From positions 36,015-100,014 of the forward strand of contig JACMPL010000017.1 in assembly GCA_014377525.1 (NCBI GenBank): a DNA stretch of 64,000 nucleotides, read 5' to 3'. Below are positions 34,929 through 44,298 of the stretch, in pieces; position 1 is the stretch's first letter; each line of letters opens with the position of its first letter. Position numbers and translations under genes: made by a program. The DNA comes from Candidatus Saccharimonadota bacterium. Its GTDB lineage: Bacteria > Patescibacteriota > Saccharimonadia > Saccharimonadales > UBA4665. The notes below the pieces were generated by a model. The model ran no database searches. It had not been told where the DNA came from and worked only from the letters and a program-made list of their open reading frames with translations.

Positions 34929-35846
34929 ATGAAAAAAATTGACCTGAGTATTCGTTATTATTTTCTTTGGATAGTTGTATATTTGAGCTTAGTGTTACTA
35001 CTGCCCGCAAACAAGATCGTCATGAGTAACTACAATTTAAGTACCGGGCAATACCATATGCTACTACTATTCGTAGTGTTACCGTATATCGGCATTTGGT
35101 TTGCAGCATTTCACGGCTACGGTACCATCCGTAAATACAGTTATTCGATTCGTAATACCCCCGAAGGACCTAATTTCCAGACCTTGTCGAACGGTTTTAC
35201 TTGGCTTGCATGGTCCTTACCAATAGCCGCTGTTTCATCGTTACTACAAAACTCGTACGCCACTAGTAATACTAGATTTGGCGGTGCATCGATCATCGTC
35301 AATGACTATTTGGCACTTTTACTTCCACTGATTGGTTTCGTACTCATTCGAAAAAGTTCCCATAGATTATTATCAGCAGCTAAATTATCTATCAACAAAT
35401 CAGTAGCTAGCATGATTGGAGCTGGATTCGCCGTACTAGGTGTAGCCTATTGTTACCTCACATTTCGACATCTTGACTTGAGCTCAATCTCAAATTCAAA
35501 TAATCCCTACAACTTGCCAAACTGGCTAGTTTTAATCTCCTTAACCATTCCATTTTTAGCTAGCTGGTTTATTGGACTTATTGCTGCCTTCGAGATTTTT
35601 ATTTATAGTAAGGAAAGTACCGGCCTGCTATATCGTCGAGCACTAATGCTACTGGCGTTTGGAGTGTTAGCAGTTATCATCAGCTTAGTTGTACTGGAAT
35701 ACTTAACGGTTGTTTCACCCCATCGTGGTTTCCTATCATTAAATTATCAATTAGTTATTACCTATGCTATTCGCATTTTTTCAGCGATCGGCTATGTACT
35801 GATTGTAGTTGGCGCTCACCGCCTTAAACGAATCGAAGAAGTCTGA
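34929..35846 (+). CDS. Polytopic membrane protein leading a signalling operon
   Basis: 305 residues with about eight predicted membrane helices, including a central pair around the loop LRKSS-like segment (VLIRKSSHRL). No family is recognised. TATACT at 34894-34899 and a GGAAAGGG Shine-Dalgarno precede the ATG. The stop overlaps the next start (TGATG), and a PAS histidine kinase follows after one small gene, so this may be the membrane sensor or transporter input for a kinase that has no membrane domain of its own. That link is inference from gene order. Confidence 0.7.
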   Translation: MKKIDLSIRYYFLWIVVYLSLVLLLPANKIVMSNYNLSTGQYHMLLLFVVLPYIGIWFAAFHGYGTIRKYSYSIRNTPEGPNFQTLSNGFTWLAWSLPIAAVSSLLQNSYATSNTRFGGASIIVNDYLALLLPLIGFVLIRKSSHRLLSAAKLSINKSVASMIGAGFAVLGVAYCYLTFRHLDLSSISNSNNPYNLPNWLVLISLTIPFLASWFIGLIAAFEIFIYSKESTGLLYRRALMLLAFGVLAVIISLVVLEYLTVVSPHRGFLSLNYQLVITYAIRIFSAIGYVLIVVGAHRLKRIEEV

Positions 35847-36109
35847 TGAAGGCTGTTGCTGTTACACTTTACGACAAGGTTGTTCGAGTAACCCATATTT
35901 ATCTTGGTCCTGCCGCCGATCGTTTTATAGCCAGACAGGTTCAAAATCATCTGCACAAACAACCAGCTGATCTTTCGAAGGATGACTTAGCCAAGCTTAT
36001 TGATTGGATTCGTATTGCAGTCTCGCTCCTAACCGAAGATGTTGATATCATAGAAGAGTACATCAGTCAGTTGCAAAAATTAACGGTACCTAAAGCAAGC
36101 GCCAAATAA
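35846..36109 (+). CDS. Small helical protein between membrane sensor and kinase
   Basis: 87 residues, mostly helical, with the central segment YLGPAADRFIARQVQNHL and a C-terminal helix rich in Ile/Glu. There is no membrane helix or cysteine. The ATG shares bases with the preceding stop, and the kinase ATG follows its TAA directly, so all three are translated as a unit. An adaptor or phosphotransfer-control role is possible, but no family is recognised. Confidence 0.65.
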   Translation: MKAVAVTLYDKVVRVTHIYLGPAADRFIARQVQNHLHKQPADLSKDDLAKLIDWIRIAVSLLTEDVDIIEEYISQLQKLTVPKASAK

Positions 36110-37243
36110 ATGATCCATAGGCTTCCCGAAGAAAAAATTCAAATCAGTGCCGAGCAGGCTCAAGCCCAGTCAGAAGCATTGTTTAATAGCATCGGTGATG
36201 GTGCTATTACAACTGATGAATTTGGTAAAATAACGCGAATTAATCCGGTGGGCTTAAAAATACTCGGCTACGCCGAAAAGGATCTGATCGGCGAATGGTT
36301 TCCAAAAAAGATTATTGCCCTAAACGAACGTGATGAGTCAATTAATCTAATAGATCGGCCTATTACGAGGGCATTTTTAACTGGACAGCCGGTGTCAGAG
36401 AAAATGCATTACCGCAAAAAAAACGGCGATATATTGCCGGTTTCGATCAGTATTTCACCGATCCTATTTGGCGGGAAGCCGATCGGTGCCATCGAAGTAT
36501 TCCGGGATATAACTATCGAAGAAGAAATTGACCGAATGAAAAGTGAATTTATTTCGCTGGCTTCTCATCAGTTGCGTACACCACTCTCAGCGATCAAAAC
36601 TTACTCACACATGTTAGTCGATGGCTACATGGGCGAAACGACAACTGCTCAAAAAAAATCGTTGCGGACAATTATTGCCGCCACCAATCGCATGAACGAG
36701 CTGATTAGCACTCTACTGAATATTACTCGCATCGAAAGCGGTACCATCGCCGTATCACCAAAGAATATTCACTTATATCGAGCCTGCGACGAGGTCATTA
36801 AAGAACTGAACTTGGCTGCTAACGAAAAATCTATCAGTTTAACACTCAAGAAAAAGGGTGCTGCGACCACTACGGTTAAAACTGATAACTTAATCATAAA
36901 AGAGGTTATTACTAACCTAGTGTCAAACGCCATTAAATACACTTCCGAAGATGGCCACATAGAAGTCAGCGTACAGGGCAAAACAAACGATGTCGTTTTT
37001 TCTGTGCGCGATAATGGTTGGGGAATACCGAAGGAATCGCACAGCCAAGTTTTTACTAAATTTTTCAGGGCCCAAAATACCGTCAAACGCGAGACCACGG
37101 GAACCGGTCTCGGGCTTTATCTCGTGCAAGGACTGCTTGAACGACTTGGCGGCAAAATTTGGTTCGAAAGTGAGGAAGGAGTAGGAACAATATTTTACGT
37201 CAGCCTGCCGCGCAATAGTCCGACGCTGAGGTCGATCAAATGA
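36110..37243 (+). CDS. Soluble PAS-domain sensor histidine kinase
   Basis: 377 residues without membrane helices. A PAS domain with PAC region (about 22-138) starts LFNSIGDGAITTDEFGKITR. HisKA has His153 in EFISLASHQLRTPLSAIK, and HATPase shows NLVSNAIKYTSEDG, VRDNGWGIP and GTGTGLGLYLVQGLLERLGG. The nearest partner is the single-domain response regulator 79 bp downstream. It is translationally coupled to the two genes upstream. Very similar H-box to the kinase at 14967-16163. Confidence 0.93.
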   Translation: MIHRLPEEKIQISAEQAQAQSEALFNSIGDGAITTDEFGKITRINPVGLKILGYAEKDLIGEWFPKKIIALNERDESINLIDRPITRAFLTGQPVSEKMHYRKKNGDILPVSISISPILFGGKPIGAIEVFRDITIEEEIDRMKSEFISLASHQLRTPLSAIKTYSHMLVDGYMGETTTAQKKSLRTIIAATNRMNELISTLLNITRIESGTIAVSPKNIHLYRACDEVIKELNLAANEKSISLTLKKKGAATTTVKTDNLIIKEVITNLVSNAIKYTSEDGHIEVSVQGKTNDVVFSVRDNGWGIPKESHSQVFTKFFRAQNTVKRETTGTGLGLYLVQGLLERLGGKIWFESEEGVGTIFYVSLPRNSPTLRSIK

Positions 37244-37322
37244 GCTTAAGTGAAAATTTTAATACGGCTAACGTCGTATTTGTGCTATAAATAATAGTAA
37301 ATAAACCGCTAAGGAGCGACCT

Positions 37323-37709
37323 GTGGCTAATATACTAGTTGTAGAAGACGATAAAGACCTAAACAACGCTTATTGCATCATACTCTCAAACGAAGGACAC
37401 ACTGTTTCTTCGGCTTTCGATGGCCAAGAAGCACTTGAAAAAGTTAAAACGTTCGAACCACAGCTGATCTTGTTAGATTTGTTGATGCCAATCATGGGTG
37501 GTTTAGAATTTTTGCAACATTTTGACCTAAAATCACATAAAAAAGTAAAAGTTCTGATATTCACAAATATGGAGAACTCACCGGAAGTTGCCGAAGCTTA
37601 CAAGCTGGGAGCGCACCGCTGCATTATTAAATCTTGGACTGCACCACACAACTTAGCTCGGGTTATCAAAGAAGCTATCGAAAATGACTCCGCCGAAGTT
37701 ACTGCCTAA
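37323..37709 (+). CDS. Single-domain (CheY-like) response regulator
   Basis: 128 residues consisting only of a receiver domain. The acidic pocket is VVEDDKD, phospho-acceptor Asp52 is in LILLDLLMPIMGG, the switch Thr is in LIFTNME and the conserved Lys is in HRCIIKSW. With no output domain, it must signal by protein contact or phosphorelay. The GTG start follows an AAGGAG Shine-Dalgarno by 7 nt. It is probably the partner of the upstream PAS kinase, and is convergent with a Crp/Fnr gene only 4 bp away. Confidence 0.93.
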   Translation: MANILVVEDDKDLNNAYCIILSNEGHTVSSAFDGQEALEKVKTFEPQLILLDLLMPIMGGLEFLQHFDLKSHKKVKVLIFTNMENSPEVAEAYKLGAHRCIIKSWTAPHNLARVIKEAIENDSAEVTA

Positions 37710-37713
37710 TTAA

Positions 37714-38400
37714 TTATAAGCGTATTTGTACGTCGGCTATGTATTGATCGTTCAATATTGACATGAGTTTGCCAAGATCAAGCCGGTACGGTGCGTTTTT
37801 GCTGTACGAGATAATGCCGGCATGCTTAAGCTTATTAAGCTCAGTTGCGGCCGTTTCACGCGTTAAGCCAGTCAGATTAGCAAAATCCTGATGCGTTAAA
37901 TCGAGCGTGATCTCAATGATTTGGGGGCCGACTCGCTTGCCATGGCTGAGTGCCAGGTAATGAAGCGTATAAATCAGCTTGTCGCTGGCCCTGGAGTGTT
38001 GCAGGGCATTGAGACGCATCGATGTTCCTAGCTGGTCAGATAGGTAGCGTTCAAATTCAGCAAACAAGGTCGACAAACTGGATTGCACGAACTTGACATA
38101 CTCTTCGCGGTTAACCGCATAGACTGAAACTTCGCTAGTAAATGCTTCGTAGTAGTAAATAGCGCTCGGGACCTTACCAAATACCCAACTACCAGGGAAT
38201 GTCGCATTCGCCGAGTAGAACGATACCGGCTTTTCGTCACCATTAATACTCAAATTGTATGCTTTGACGATACCCGTCTTAACCGTAAAGGCAGAGCGCG
38301 GTGCTTCACCTTGAAAGATGATAATTTCACCTTTTTTATAGGTCTTGGTAGGATATTTCGCCAGGAACGTTTCGAGTTCGGATGCAGTAATATCAGTCAT
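37714..38400 (-). CDS. Crp/Fnr family transcriptional regulator
   Basis: 228 residues. The N-terminal cyclic-nucleotide-binding-type beta-roll (KKGEIIIFQGEAPRSAFTVK) is joined by a dimer helix to a winged helix with the recognition segment DFANLTGLTRETAATELNKL. No Fnr-type cysteine cluster is visible, so it is not an FeS oxygen sensor of that kind; the effector is unknown. TACAAT (plus 38411-38416) lies 10 nt before the ATG. Its position beside the kinase/response-regulator operon and near respiratory genes is suggestive only. Confidence 0.92.
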   Translation of the reverse strand: MTDITASELETFLAKYPTKTYKKGEIIIFQGEAPRSAFTVKTGIVKAYNLSINGDEKPVSFYSANATFPGSWVFGKVPSAIYYYEAFTSEVSVYAVNREEYVKFVQSSLSTLFAEFERYLSDQLGTSMRLNALQHSRASDKLIYTLHYLALSHGKRVGPQIIEITLDLTHQDFANLTGLTRETAATELNKLKHAGIISYSKNAPYRLDLGKLMSILNDQYIADVQIRL

Positions 38401-38465
38401 TTGTTATGTAATTGTACACTGCCTGTCGTAATACGGATAGTATTTTATTGCTACGTTTACTAGAG

Positions 38466-40016
38466 TTACGGCGTCGGTGACGGCGCAGGCACTTGATCGA
38501 CGCCCGCGACAATCACAAAATCTTCGCTGTAGCTCCCAGCGTAAGCATTCGTGCTCGAAACAGTTGCTTTTGGAAATAATGCTTTAAGCGCCTGCAACGT
38601 CATTGGTTTGGCGCCTTTCGAATTATCAATTATTACGCTTATAGCCGCAGTCGCCGTTGCATTTCCGACTGCGTCGACGGTGATACCCTTGGCCTTTATT
38701 TTTTCGCGGATCGTGCTAGCCAGTCCAGCTTTATTGGAGCCGTTCAATACGGCGGTAGTAGCACCTTCTTGAACGAGTGGGTCAGATGAAGTGAGTTGTT
38801 TTAAGAGCGCTTGAATATCCTCGTAATTATCAATTCCAGCGGCAGGAACAAGCGCCGATTCACTACGTGGAGTCGTGTAATTTGCTAGTAGATTCTTACC
38901 GCCGATGTCATTTAAACTGAGTGAACTAATCGCCGCAGGATTTATTTCTTTAGTAATATCGTAGAGCCGACGAACTTCACTTAAATTAAGGTCAGTTTTA
39001 ACATTGCCCCCAATTGCATCTGCTAAGCTACTTAATTTGGCTGGATTGGAAAGTGTTCCAGCCGATACGGCCTTGGTCTTGAGAGCTAACAGCATCAGGC
39101 GTTGGTTTTTCGTGCGTTCAAAATCCGACCGAGCATAGCCGTACGAGCCATAGGCGTCACCGCGAGCACGAGAGAAGTTGAGAGCTTGCTGTCCGTTCAG
39201 GGTATGTTCGCCGTTGGTGAGCTTTACCAGACCCTTGTTCGTGACGTAGTCGATACTTGGGTCAAAGTAGCCACGCTTGTCGTCGCTATGAATGTTCACC
39301 GTTATGCCGCCGACCGCATTTACCGCTTCACGTAAGGCACTATAATTTACCAATGCATAGTAATTGATATCGATGCCGAATGTTTGAGATATGGTTTGCT
39401 GTAATAGTCCCATGCCACCTTTAGGGTAGCCGTTATCTGCAAACTTATTAGATTCACCATAGACATAGGCGGCGTTAATTTTGGAGTGGCCAGAATCACC
39501 AATTTTTACGTAGAGGTCCCGAGGCACACTAAGCATAAAGGCTTTATTGTTTTTTGTGTCGACGCTGAGAATCAGTATAGAGTCCGTTAACTGCGCACCA
39601 TCGTGGCCAGTATCGTCAGCTGAGTTTCCGGCCAGTAGAATATTAACGCGCCCAGCGTCTTCGCCTTTGAGTTTTGTAGTTTGCAAGATGTCCAGTATGC
39701 TACCCCCAAATATTTTATGGGCATTGTATAAAAATTTACCGCCAAGGATCCCACCAATAATGATGGCGGCGAGCACTATGAAAATTACAATCCGCTTGAG
39801 AGTAACTCGTCTGCGGAGCCGCGTCCAGCGAGATGGCTCGGGCTCTACAACACGGCTTGCGCGTTCATTTGGTCGAAGTACAGGTTTGGGTGCGTAGCTA
39901 GGTAAAGACATGCCGACACTCGGGAATTTTGCGGCGTAAGCCGGAGAGACAATATCCTGGCCAGCTCGGGGTTTGGTGCCGATCGGCGAGGATTGATTAC
40001 GCGGTTTTTTAATCAT
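38466..40016 (-). CDS. LytR-CpsA-Psr (LCP) family protein with LytR_C domain
   Basis: 516 residues. A long basic, Pro-rich cytosolic N-terminus (1-72) and one membrane helix (about 74-98) precede the LCP domain. Its motifs are LTDSILILSVD, MLSVPRDLYV, SKINAAY and FSRARGDAYGSYGYARSDFERTKNQ with the conserved Arg/Asp residues. A C-terminal LytR_C domain (TTAVLNGSNKAGLAS) follows. LCP enzymes transfer lipid-linked glycopolymers to peptidoglycan. TATAAT (plus 40031-40036) lies 14 nt from the ATG. It pairs logically with the nearby glycosyltransferases. Confidence 0.94.
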   Translation of the reverse strand: MIKKPRNQSSPIGTKPRAGQDIVSPAYAAKFPSVGMSLPSYAPKPVLRPNERASRVVEPEPSRWTRLRRRVTLKRIVIFIVLAAIIIGGILGGKFLYNAHKIFGGSILDILQTTKLKGEDAGRVNILLAGNSADDTGHDGAQLTDSILILSVDTKNNKAFMLSVPRDLYVKIGDSGHSKINAAYVYGESNKFADNGYPKGGMGLLQQTISQTFGIDINYYALVNYSALREAVNAVGGITVNIHSDDKRGYFDPSIDYVTNKGLVKLTNGEHTLNGQQALNFSRARGDAYGSYGYARSDFERTKNQRLMLLALKTKAVSAGTLSNPAKLSSLADAIGGNVKTDLNLSEVRRLYDITKEINPAAISSLSLNDIGGKNLLANYTTPRSESALVPAAGIDNYEDIQALLKQLTSSDPLVQEGATTAVLNGSNKAGLASTIREKIKAKGITVDAVGNATATAAISVIIDNSKGAKPMTLQALKALFPKATVSSTNAYAGSYSEDFVIVAGVDQVPAPSPTP

Positions 40017-40120
40017 TTGGACAATGTCTTATTATACCCATATGGCCCTGAAACAGCTAGCCGCAATTACGACCACTACATGTTAATTTCAGGACTTATA
40101 CTATACAATGTGTAAAAGAT

Positions 40121-41065
40121 ATGAAATTAGTAGTTCAGATACCTTGTTTAAATGAAGAGGCAACGCTCCCTCTTGTCTTAAAGTCGATTCCAAAAAAAAT
40201 TCCTGGTATTAAAAGTATCATAATTTTAATCATTAACGATGGCTCGACCGACAAAACGGTGCAGGTCGCGAAAGCTCATGGCGTCAAGCATTTCGTACAC
40301 CACAATAAAACACAAGGGCTTGGCCGATCGTTTCATGACGGTGTTAACTATGCACTCAGCATCGGTGCCGATATAGTAGTCAATACCGATGGCGATAATC
40401 AATACCCCCAGAAAAATATTACTCAGTTGGTTAAGCCAATTGTTATGGGTACAGCAGATATTGTGATCGCCGATCGTCAAATACAGACTATCGAACATTT
40501 TTCACCGCTCAAGAAACGGCTCCAAAAAATTGGCAGTCGCGTCGTGAATTATGCAGCTGGCACAAACGTACCGGATGCACCGAGCGGTTTTCGAGCCTAT
40601 TCCAGGGACGCGCTACTGCGACTCAATACCATTACTCGCTTCAGTTATACAACGGAAACAATTATTCAAGCTGGAAACAAGGGAATTGCCATCACGAGCA
40701 TTCCTATTACGACCAATCCAAAACTACGTGAATCACGGCTCTTCAAGTCGATGCACGAGCTGGTTTTTAAACACGCTATCACCATCGTCAGAGCCTATAT
40801 TATGTACAAGCCGTACGTCGTGTTCGGCTTCCTAGGCACAGGTTTGTTTGTAATCGGTCTAGTCCCGTTTGCCCGGTTCACTTATTTCTACGTAGTTGAT
40901 AATTCCGGGCGCGGACATATCCAGTCGTTATTAATTGGATCATTGCTCATGATTGCGGCATTCCTGAGTTTTACGCTCAATATTATCGCCGATTTGATCC
41001 GGATCAACCGAATTTTAATTGAAGACAATCTAGAGCAAACTCGCCGGATGCGTTTTAAGCGTTAA
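40121..41065 (+). CDS. GT2 glycosyltransferase (dolichol-phosphate-mannose-synthase-like) with two C-terminal helices
   Basis: 314 residues. The GT-A catalytic domain has VVQIPCLNEEATLPLVL, the nucleotide motif INDGSTDKTVQVAK, the metal motif VNTDGDNQYP and the catalytic stretch DAPSGFRAYSRDALL. Two membrane helices close the protein (about 234-256 and 268-292). Such enzymes load a sugar onto a polyprenyl phosphate for later transfer outside by GT-C enzymes. A GT-C-like gene is convergent and overlaps its 3' end by 4 nt. Confidence 0.92.
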   Translation: MKLVVQIPCLNEEATLPLVLKSIPKKIPGIKSIIILIINDGSTDKTVQVAKAHGVKHFVHHNKTQGLGRSFHDGVNYALSIGADIVVNTDGDNQYPQKNITQLVKPIVMGTADIVIADRQIQTIEHFSPLKKRLQKIGSRVVNYAAGTNVPDAPSGFRAYSRDALLRLNTITRFSYTTETIIQAGNKGIAITSIPITTNPKLRESRLFKSMHELVFKHAITIVRAYIMYKPYVVFGFLGTGLFVIGLVPFARFTYFYVVDNSGRGHIQSLLIGSLLMIAAFLSFTLNIIADLIRINRILIEDNLEQTRRMRFKR

Positions 41066-42594
41066 GGGTAGGGAAGGAATGCCGTCGGATGGGTGTAGCC
41101 AGGTATAGCTGGGCCAATCGTCTTTTGCACCGCATGATTAGCTGTTCGTACTGGACTACTCGGCCAATACCAGGCATCGTTACTTCGGAGAACGTAGGTT
41201 AATCCACCGCCACCTAGCAGCATGCAGCCTACCGTTAGCCCTACCGCTCCGATCTTGAGGACTGTTGCGCGTATGAATTGCCGCACACCCAGCGCACCGA
41301 TGAGAATTAGGAACGGAGCTATCGGGATTAAATAACGACCATTTATTGCGACCGGTACGCCGGTATTGGCATACAATTTGTACTGTTGCAGAAAAAGTAT
41401 TAACAAATATAATAGCGAAGCAGTGCCGAGTAGTGCAAAAATAGTTGGCCGGGCTTTCCAAATTTTTCGTCGTTTTATTGCAACCGCCCCGATGCCTAGA
41501 CCAACAAAAACAACTGAACTGATAGCCGGAACCAGGAACGGCCCCCTAGTTTCGTAATCATTGCTCGGACCAGCTAGCGTGAAGAATGTCCGAAGCCACA
41601 TGCCCTGGAGCCACTGACCAGTAAAGCTCATTGGATTCGATTTAACGGATTTAATGGCAATCAAATCGTAATCTCGAACCCAAGGCCCATATGATCTGCA
41701 TTGAGCAATTGTCAAAACTTGATTGCAATCTGGGACTGGGCTATGGTAGCGAATGACATTGATGCCGTACCGCTCGAATGCCAGTGCAAAAATAATAATA
41801 AAAGCTGCAAGCGAAAGTTTTGTAGCTCGACCAGCGAATGCTGCCACAACAGTTTTTTTGTGTATTTTATGTAAACGTATGCTTCGTACGCCGAAAGTCC
41901 GTATAAATAACACTAAAACTACGATAAACGCCGCCACGAAAATCGGTAAGAACGCGTATTTTACCAGGCTAGCGATTAGTCCGACCGTTAAGAATTGGAG
42001 CGACGCGGTCATGCTGAGCGAGCCAGCCTTGATGGATGTAATAACCCTGATTGCCAGTAGCAAAGTCAGTGCGACCAACGGAAATAAGAGATTATCATAA
42101 TTTATTTGTCCGACCAGTAGTGGAACGATCGGAATTAAAACAAATAGTAGTAACACCGCGTTGACTAATGCCTTCGAAGCACCAGTCTTGCGTAATAAAC
42201 GCTGATACAGAGGTAGGCCGCTCAAGAATAACGCGGTATTTATAAAACGCAATATCAGCACCTGGATTGTTTGGTCACTCGTAAACAATCGTATAAGCCG
42301 ATAGGGAAAACTCATTAGGAAATGATACAAATACGAAGGGTCACGCGTCAGAGCGCCGTAAGCATTACCACCCGGTGGGTACGTACTCCAAAACGGGCTA
42401 GCGTGGTCAGCGTACAAACGAATCAGTCCCAAGTGAAAATCCTCGTCAAATGCCATCGGATACTTACCAGTTAGAGCAATCCAGAGCGCTTGGATACCAA
42501 GCAGGACTACTATAGCTATGAAAAATTTACGGCTGCTCAGCCCTGAGACTATTCGTCGGCTTATGAAAGGCTTAGTAGGGAGGTGATTTTTCAT
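41062..42594 (-). CDS. GT-C-type membrane glycosyltransferase
   Basis: 510 residues with about eleven membrane helices. The first extracytoplasmic loop has AFDEDFHLGLIRLYADH, whose acidic pair matches the catalytic/metal region of GT-C transferases. A polar periplasmic C-terminal segment ends in PGYTHPTAFLPYP. It probably uses polyprenyl-phosphate sugars, possibly those made by the convergent GT2 enzyme. TATACT (plus 42609-42614) lies 14 nt before the ATG. The acceptor is unknown. Confidence 0.75.
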   Translation of the reverse strand: MKNHLPTKPFISRRIVSGLSSRKFFIAIVVLLGIQALWIALTGKYPMAFDEDFHLGLIRLYADHASPFWSTYPPGGNAYGALTRDPSYLYHFLMSFPYRLIRLFTSDQTIQVLILRFINTALFLSGLPLYQRLLRKTGASKALVNAVLLLFVLIPIVPLLVGQINYDNLLFPLVALTLLLAIRVITSIKAGSLSMTASLQFLTVGLIASLVKYAFLPIFVAAFIVVLVLFIRTFGVRSIRLHKIHKKTVVAAFAGRATKLSLAAFIIIFALAFERYGINVIRYHSPVPDCNQVLTIAQCRSYGPWVRDYDLIAIKSVKSNPMSFTGQWLQGMWLRTFFTLAGPSNDYETRGPFLVPAISSVVFVGLGIGAVAIKRRKIWKARPTIFALLGTASLLYLLILFLQQYKLYANTGVPVAINGRYLIPIAPFLILIGALGVRQFIRATVLKIGAVGLTVGCMLLGGGGLTYVLRSNDAWYWPSSPVRTANHAVQKTIGPAIPGYTHPTAFLPYP

Positions 42595-42677
42595 ATAATT
42601 GCTGCCTAAGTATACCCCGGAAACCTTAAAGAATAATTAACGAATGTCAGTTTAGCCGGGTGTAGTACTATTGGGCT

Positions 42678-43550
42678 ATGAACCGATCAAAATTAAAGAT
42701 TTTTGCGTCGTTATCGATTGTTGGTTTAACTGCCGTCACGTTCGCAGTCTTCTTTGCAAAGAATAAAACGATTCGTGATCAATTATTTGCTGTTTCTCCA
42801 CTGCTGCTAGCCAGTTTAGTTGGGCTTTATTTTATTTTTATGGTGAGCCTAACATTTATATTCCGAGCATCATTAACGCTGTGTCGGGTGACTATTCCGA
42901 CCAAAGAAATGATAATCGTGAGCGGTTATTCGTCGGTTATCAACTTTTTCGGGCCGTTGCAGAGCGGTCCCGCCTTTCGAGCCTTGTATCTAAAAAAGAA
43001 ACATAGTCTTAAACTACGTGATTACACGCTGGCCAGCCTAATATACTACGCGTTCTATGCCTTCTACAGTGGTTTACTGTTAGTCTCTGGAATTGTCGGC
43101 TGGTGGCTTCTGGTCGTGGCTGGGCTGGGCGTACTTGGGCTGGTTATAATCAACAAACTTCGTCCTACGCTACTACAGAGAATGCTCCGCTTACCTCTGC
43201 GCGGGTTTGCGGAGATGGCGCTGGCGTCGCTCGCCCAAGTGGCGATCTTAGTGCTTATCTTTTTCCTTGAACTCCGGTCAGTTAATGGTTCGGTGACACT
43301 AGCCCAAACATTGGTCTACACCGGGGCCGCAAATTTCGCATTGTTTGTATCTATCACGCCAGGGGCTATCGGTTTTCGTGAATCATTCTTACTTCTGTCG
43401 CAACATTTACACGACATCTCTAATACGACGATTGCGGCGGCTAACTTACTCGACCGGGGCTCCTACATCGTAATGCTACTTATAACCGTCGTGATACTCA
43501 TTGCTGGCCAAGCTGGACGGCTGATTCGCCAAGTGAAATCAGACTCATAG
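42678..43550 (+). CDS. LPG-synthase-TM/UPF0104-like membrane protein
   Basis: 290 residues with about eight helices. INFFGPLQSGPAFRALYLKK and the later SITPGAIGFRESFLLLSQ are the two glycine/proline blocks of this flippase-like family. It is shorter than the paralogue at 33287-34276 and likewise lacks a cytosolic catalytic domain. It may move lipid-linked intermediates for the adjoining glycosyltransferases. TACTAT at 42666-42671 lies exactly 6 nt before the ATG, so the mRNA is probably leaderless. Confidence 0.8.
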   Translation: MNRSKLKIFASLSIVGLTAVTFAVFFAKNKTIRDQLFAVSPLLLASLVGLYFIFMVSLTFIFRASLTLCRVTIPTKEMIIVSGYSSVINFFGPLQSGPAFRALYLKKKHSLKLRDYTLASLIYYAFYAFYSGLLLVSGIVGWWLLVVAGLGVLGLVIINKLRPTLLQRMLRLPLRGFAEMALASLAQVAILVLIFFLELRSVNGSVTLAQTLVYTGAANFALFVSITPGAIGFRESFLLLSQHLHDISNTTIAAANLLDRGSYIVMLLITVVILIAGQAGRLIRQVKSDS

Positions 43551-43617
43551 CGCAATAACATGTTTTACGATCCAGATTTCAGCTAATTTTAATCTGACAG
43601 GCTATACTAATTAGTAT

Positions 43618-44298
43618 ATGAGAATCCTGGTTATCGAAGATGAACCCAAAATCGCTCAAGCCGTCAAACGTGGCTTAGAATTATCGGGTTATGCTGTCGA
43701 TGCAGTGAACGACGCTGATACGGGTTACAGTTATGCCACCGACGCCGACTATGATGTGATCGTGCTCGATAGAATGCTGCCGGGTAGCATGGATGGCGTC
43801 GCGCTCTGTAAACGAGTTCGAGCCGAAGGTATCTCAACGCCAATCATCATGCTAACTGCTCGGGGCACCATTGGTGACCGTGTCGAAGGGTTAAATAGTG
43901 GAGCCGATGATTACTTGATAAAACCATTTTCTTTCGATGAGTTAACCGCCCGTGTCCGGGCGTTACTACGCCGGCCTACCGTGCAAGTCGGTATCGAACT
44001 GAAAGTCGATGATCTGACACTCAACACCACGACCTACGAAACGGCCCGCGGCGGCGTACCGATAAAATTATCGAGCAAGGAGTTCGCGTTACTTTCGTAT
44101 TTCATGCATCACCCAGGACAGGTGATTACAAAAGATATGGTGGTTTCACATGTCTGGGACGAAGATGCCGATATTTTGCCGAACACTATCGAAGTTTACA
44201 TCGGCTACCTGCGAAACAAAGTTGACCGGCCGTTTCCCAAAAGCACACCACTTATCAAAACGATGCGCGGATTCGGCTACAAATTGAGCGCTGACTAA
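43618..44298 (+). CDS. OmpR/PhoB-family response regulator
   Basis: 226 residues. The receiver domain has VIEDEPKIA, phospho-acceptor Asp51 in VIVLDRMLPG, the switch Thr in IIMLTARG and the Lys in DYLIKPFSF. The OmpR-type winged helix follows, with LSSKEFALLSYFMHH and the recognition region IEVYIGYLRNKVD. TATACT at 43603-43608 lies 9 nt before the ATG. It forms an operon with the next gene: the kinase ATG follows its TAA without a gap. Confidence 0.95.
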   Translation: MRILVIEDEPKIAQAVKRGLELSGYAVDAVNDADTGYSYATDADYDVIVLDRMLPGSMDGVALCKRVRAEGISTPIIMLTARGTIGDRVEGLNSGADDYLIKPFSFDELTARVRALLRRPTVQVGIELKVDDLTLNTTTYETARGGVPIKLSSKEFALLSYFMHHPGQVITKDMVVSHVWDEDADILPNTIEVYIGYLRNKVDRPFPKSTPLIKTMRGFGYKLSAD

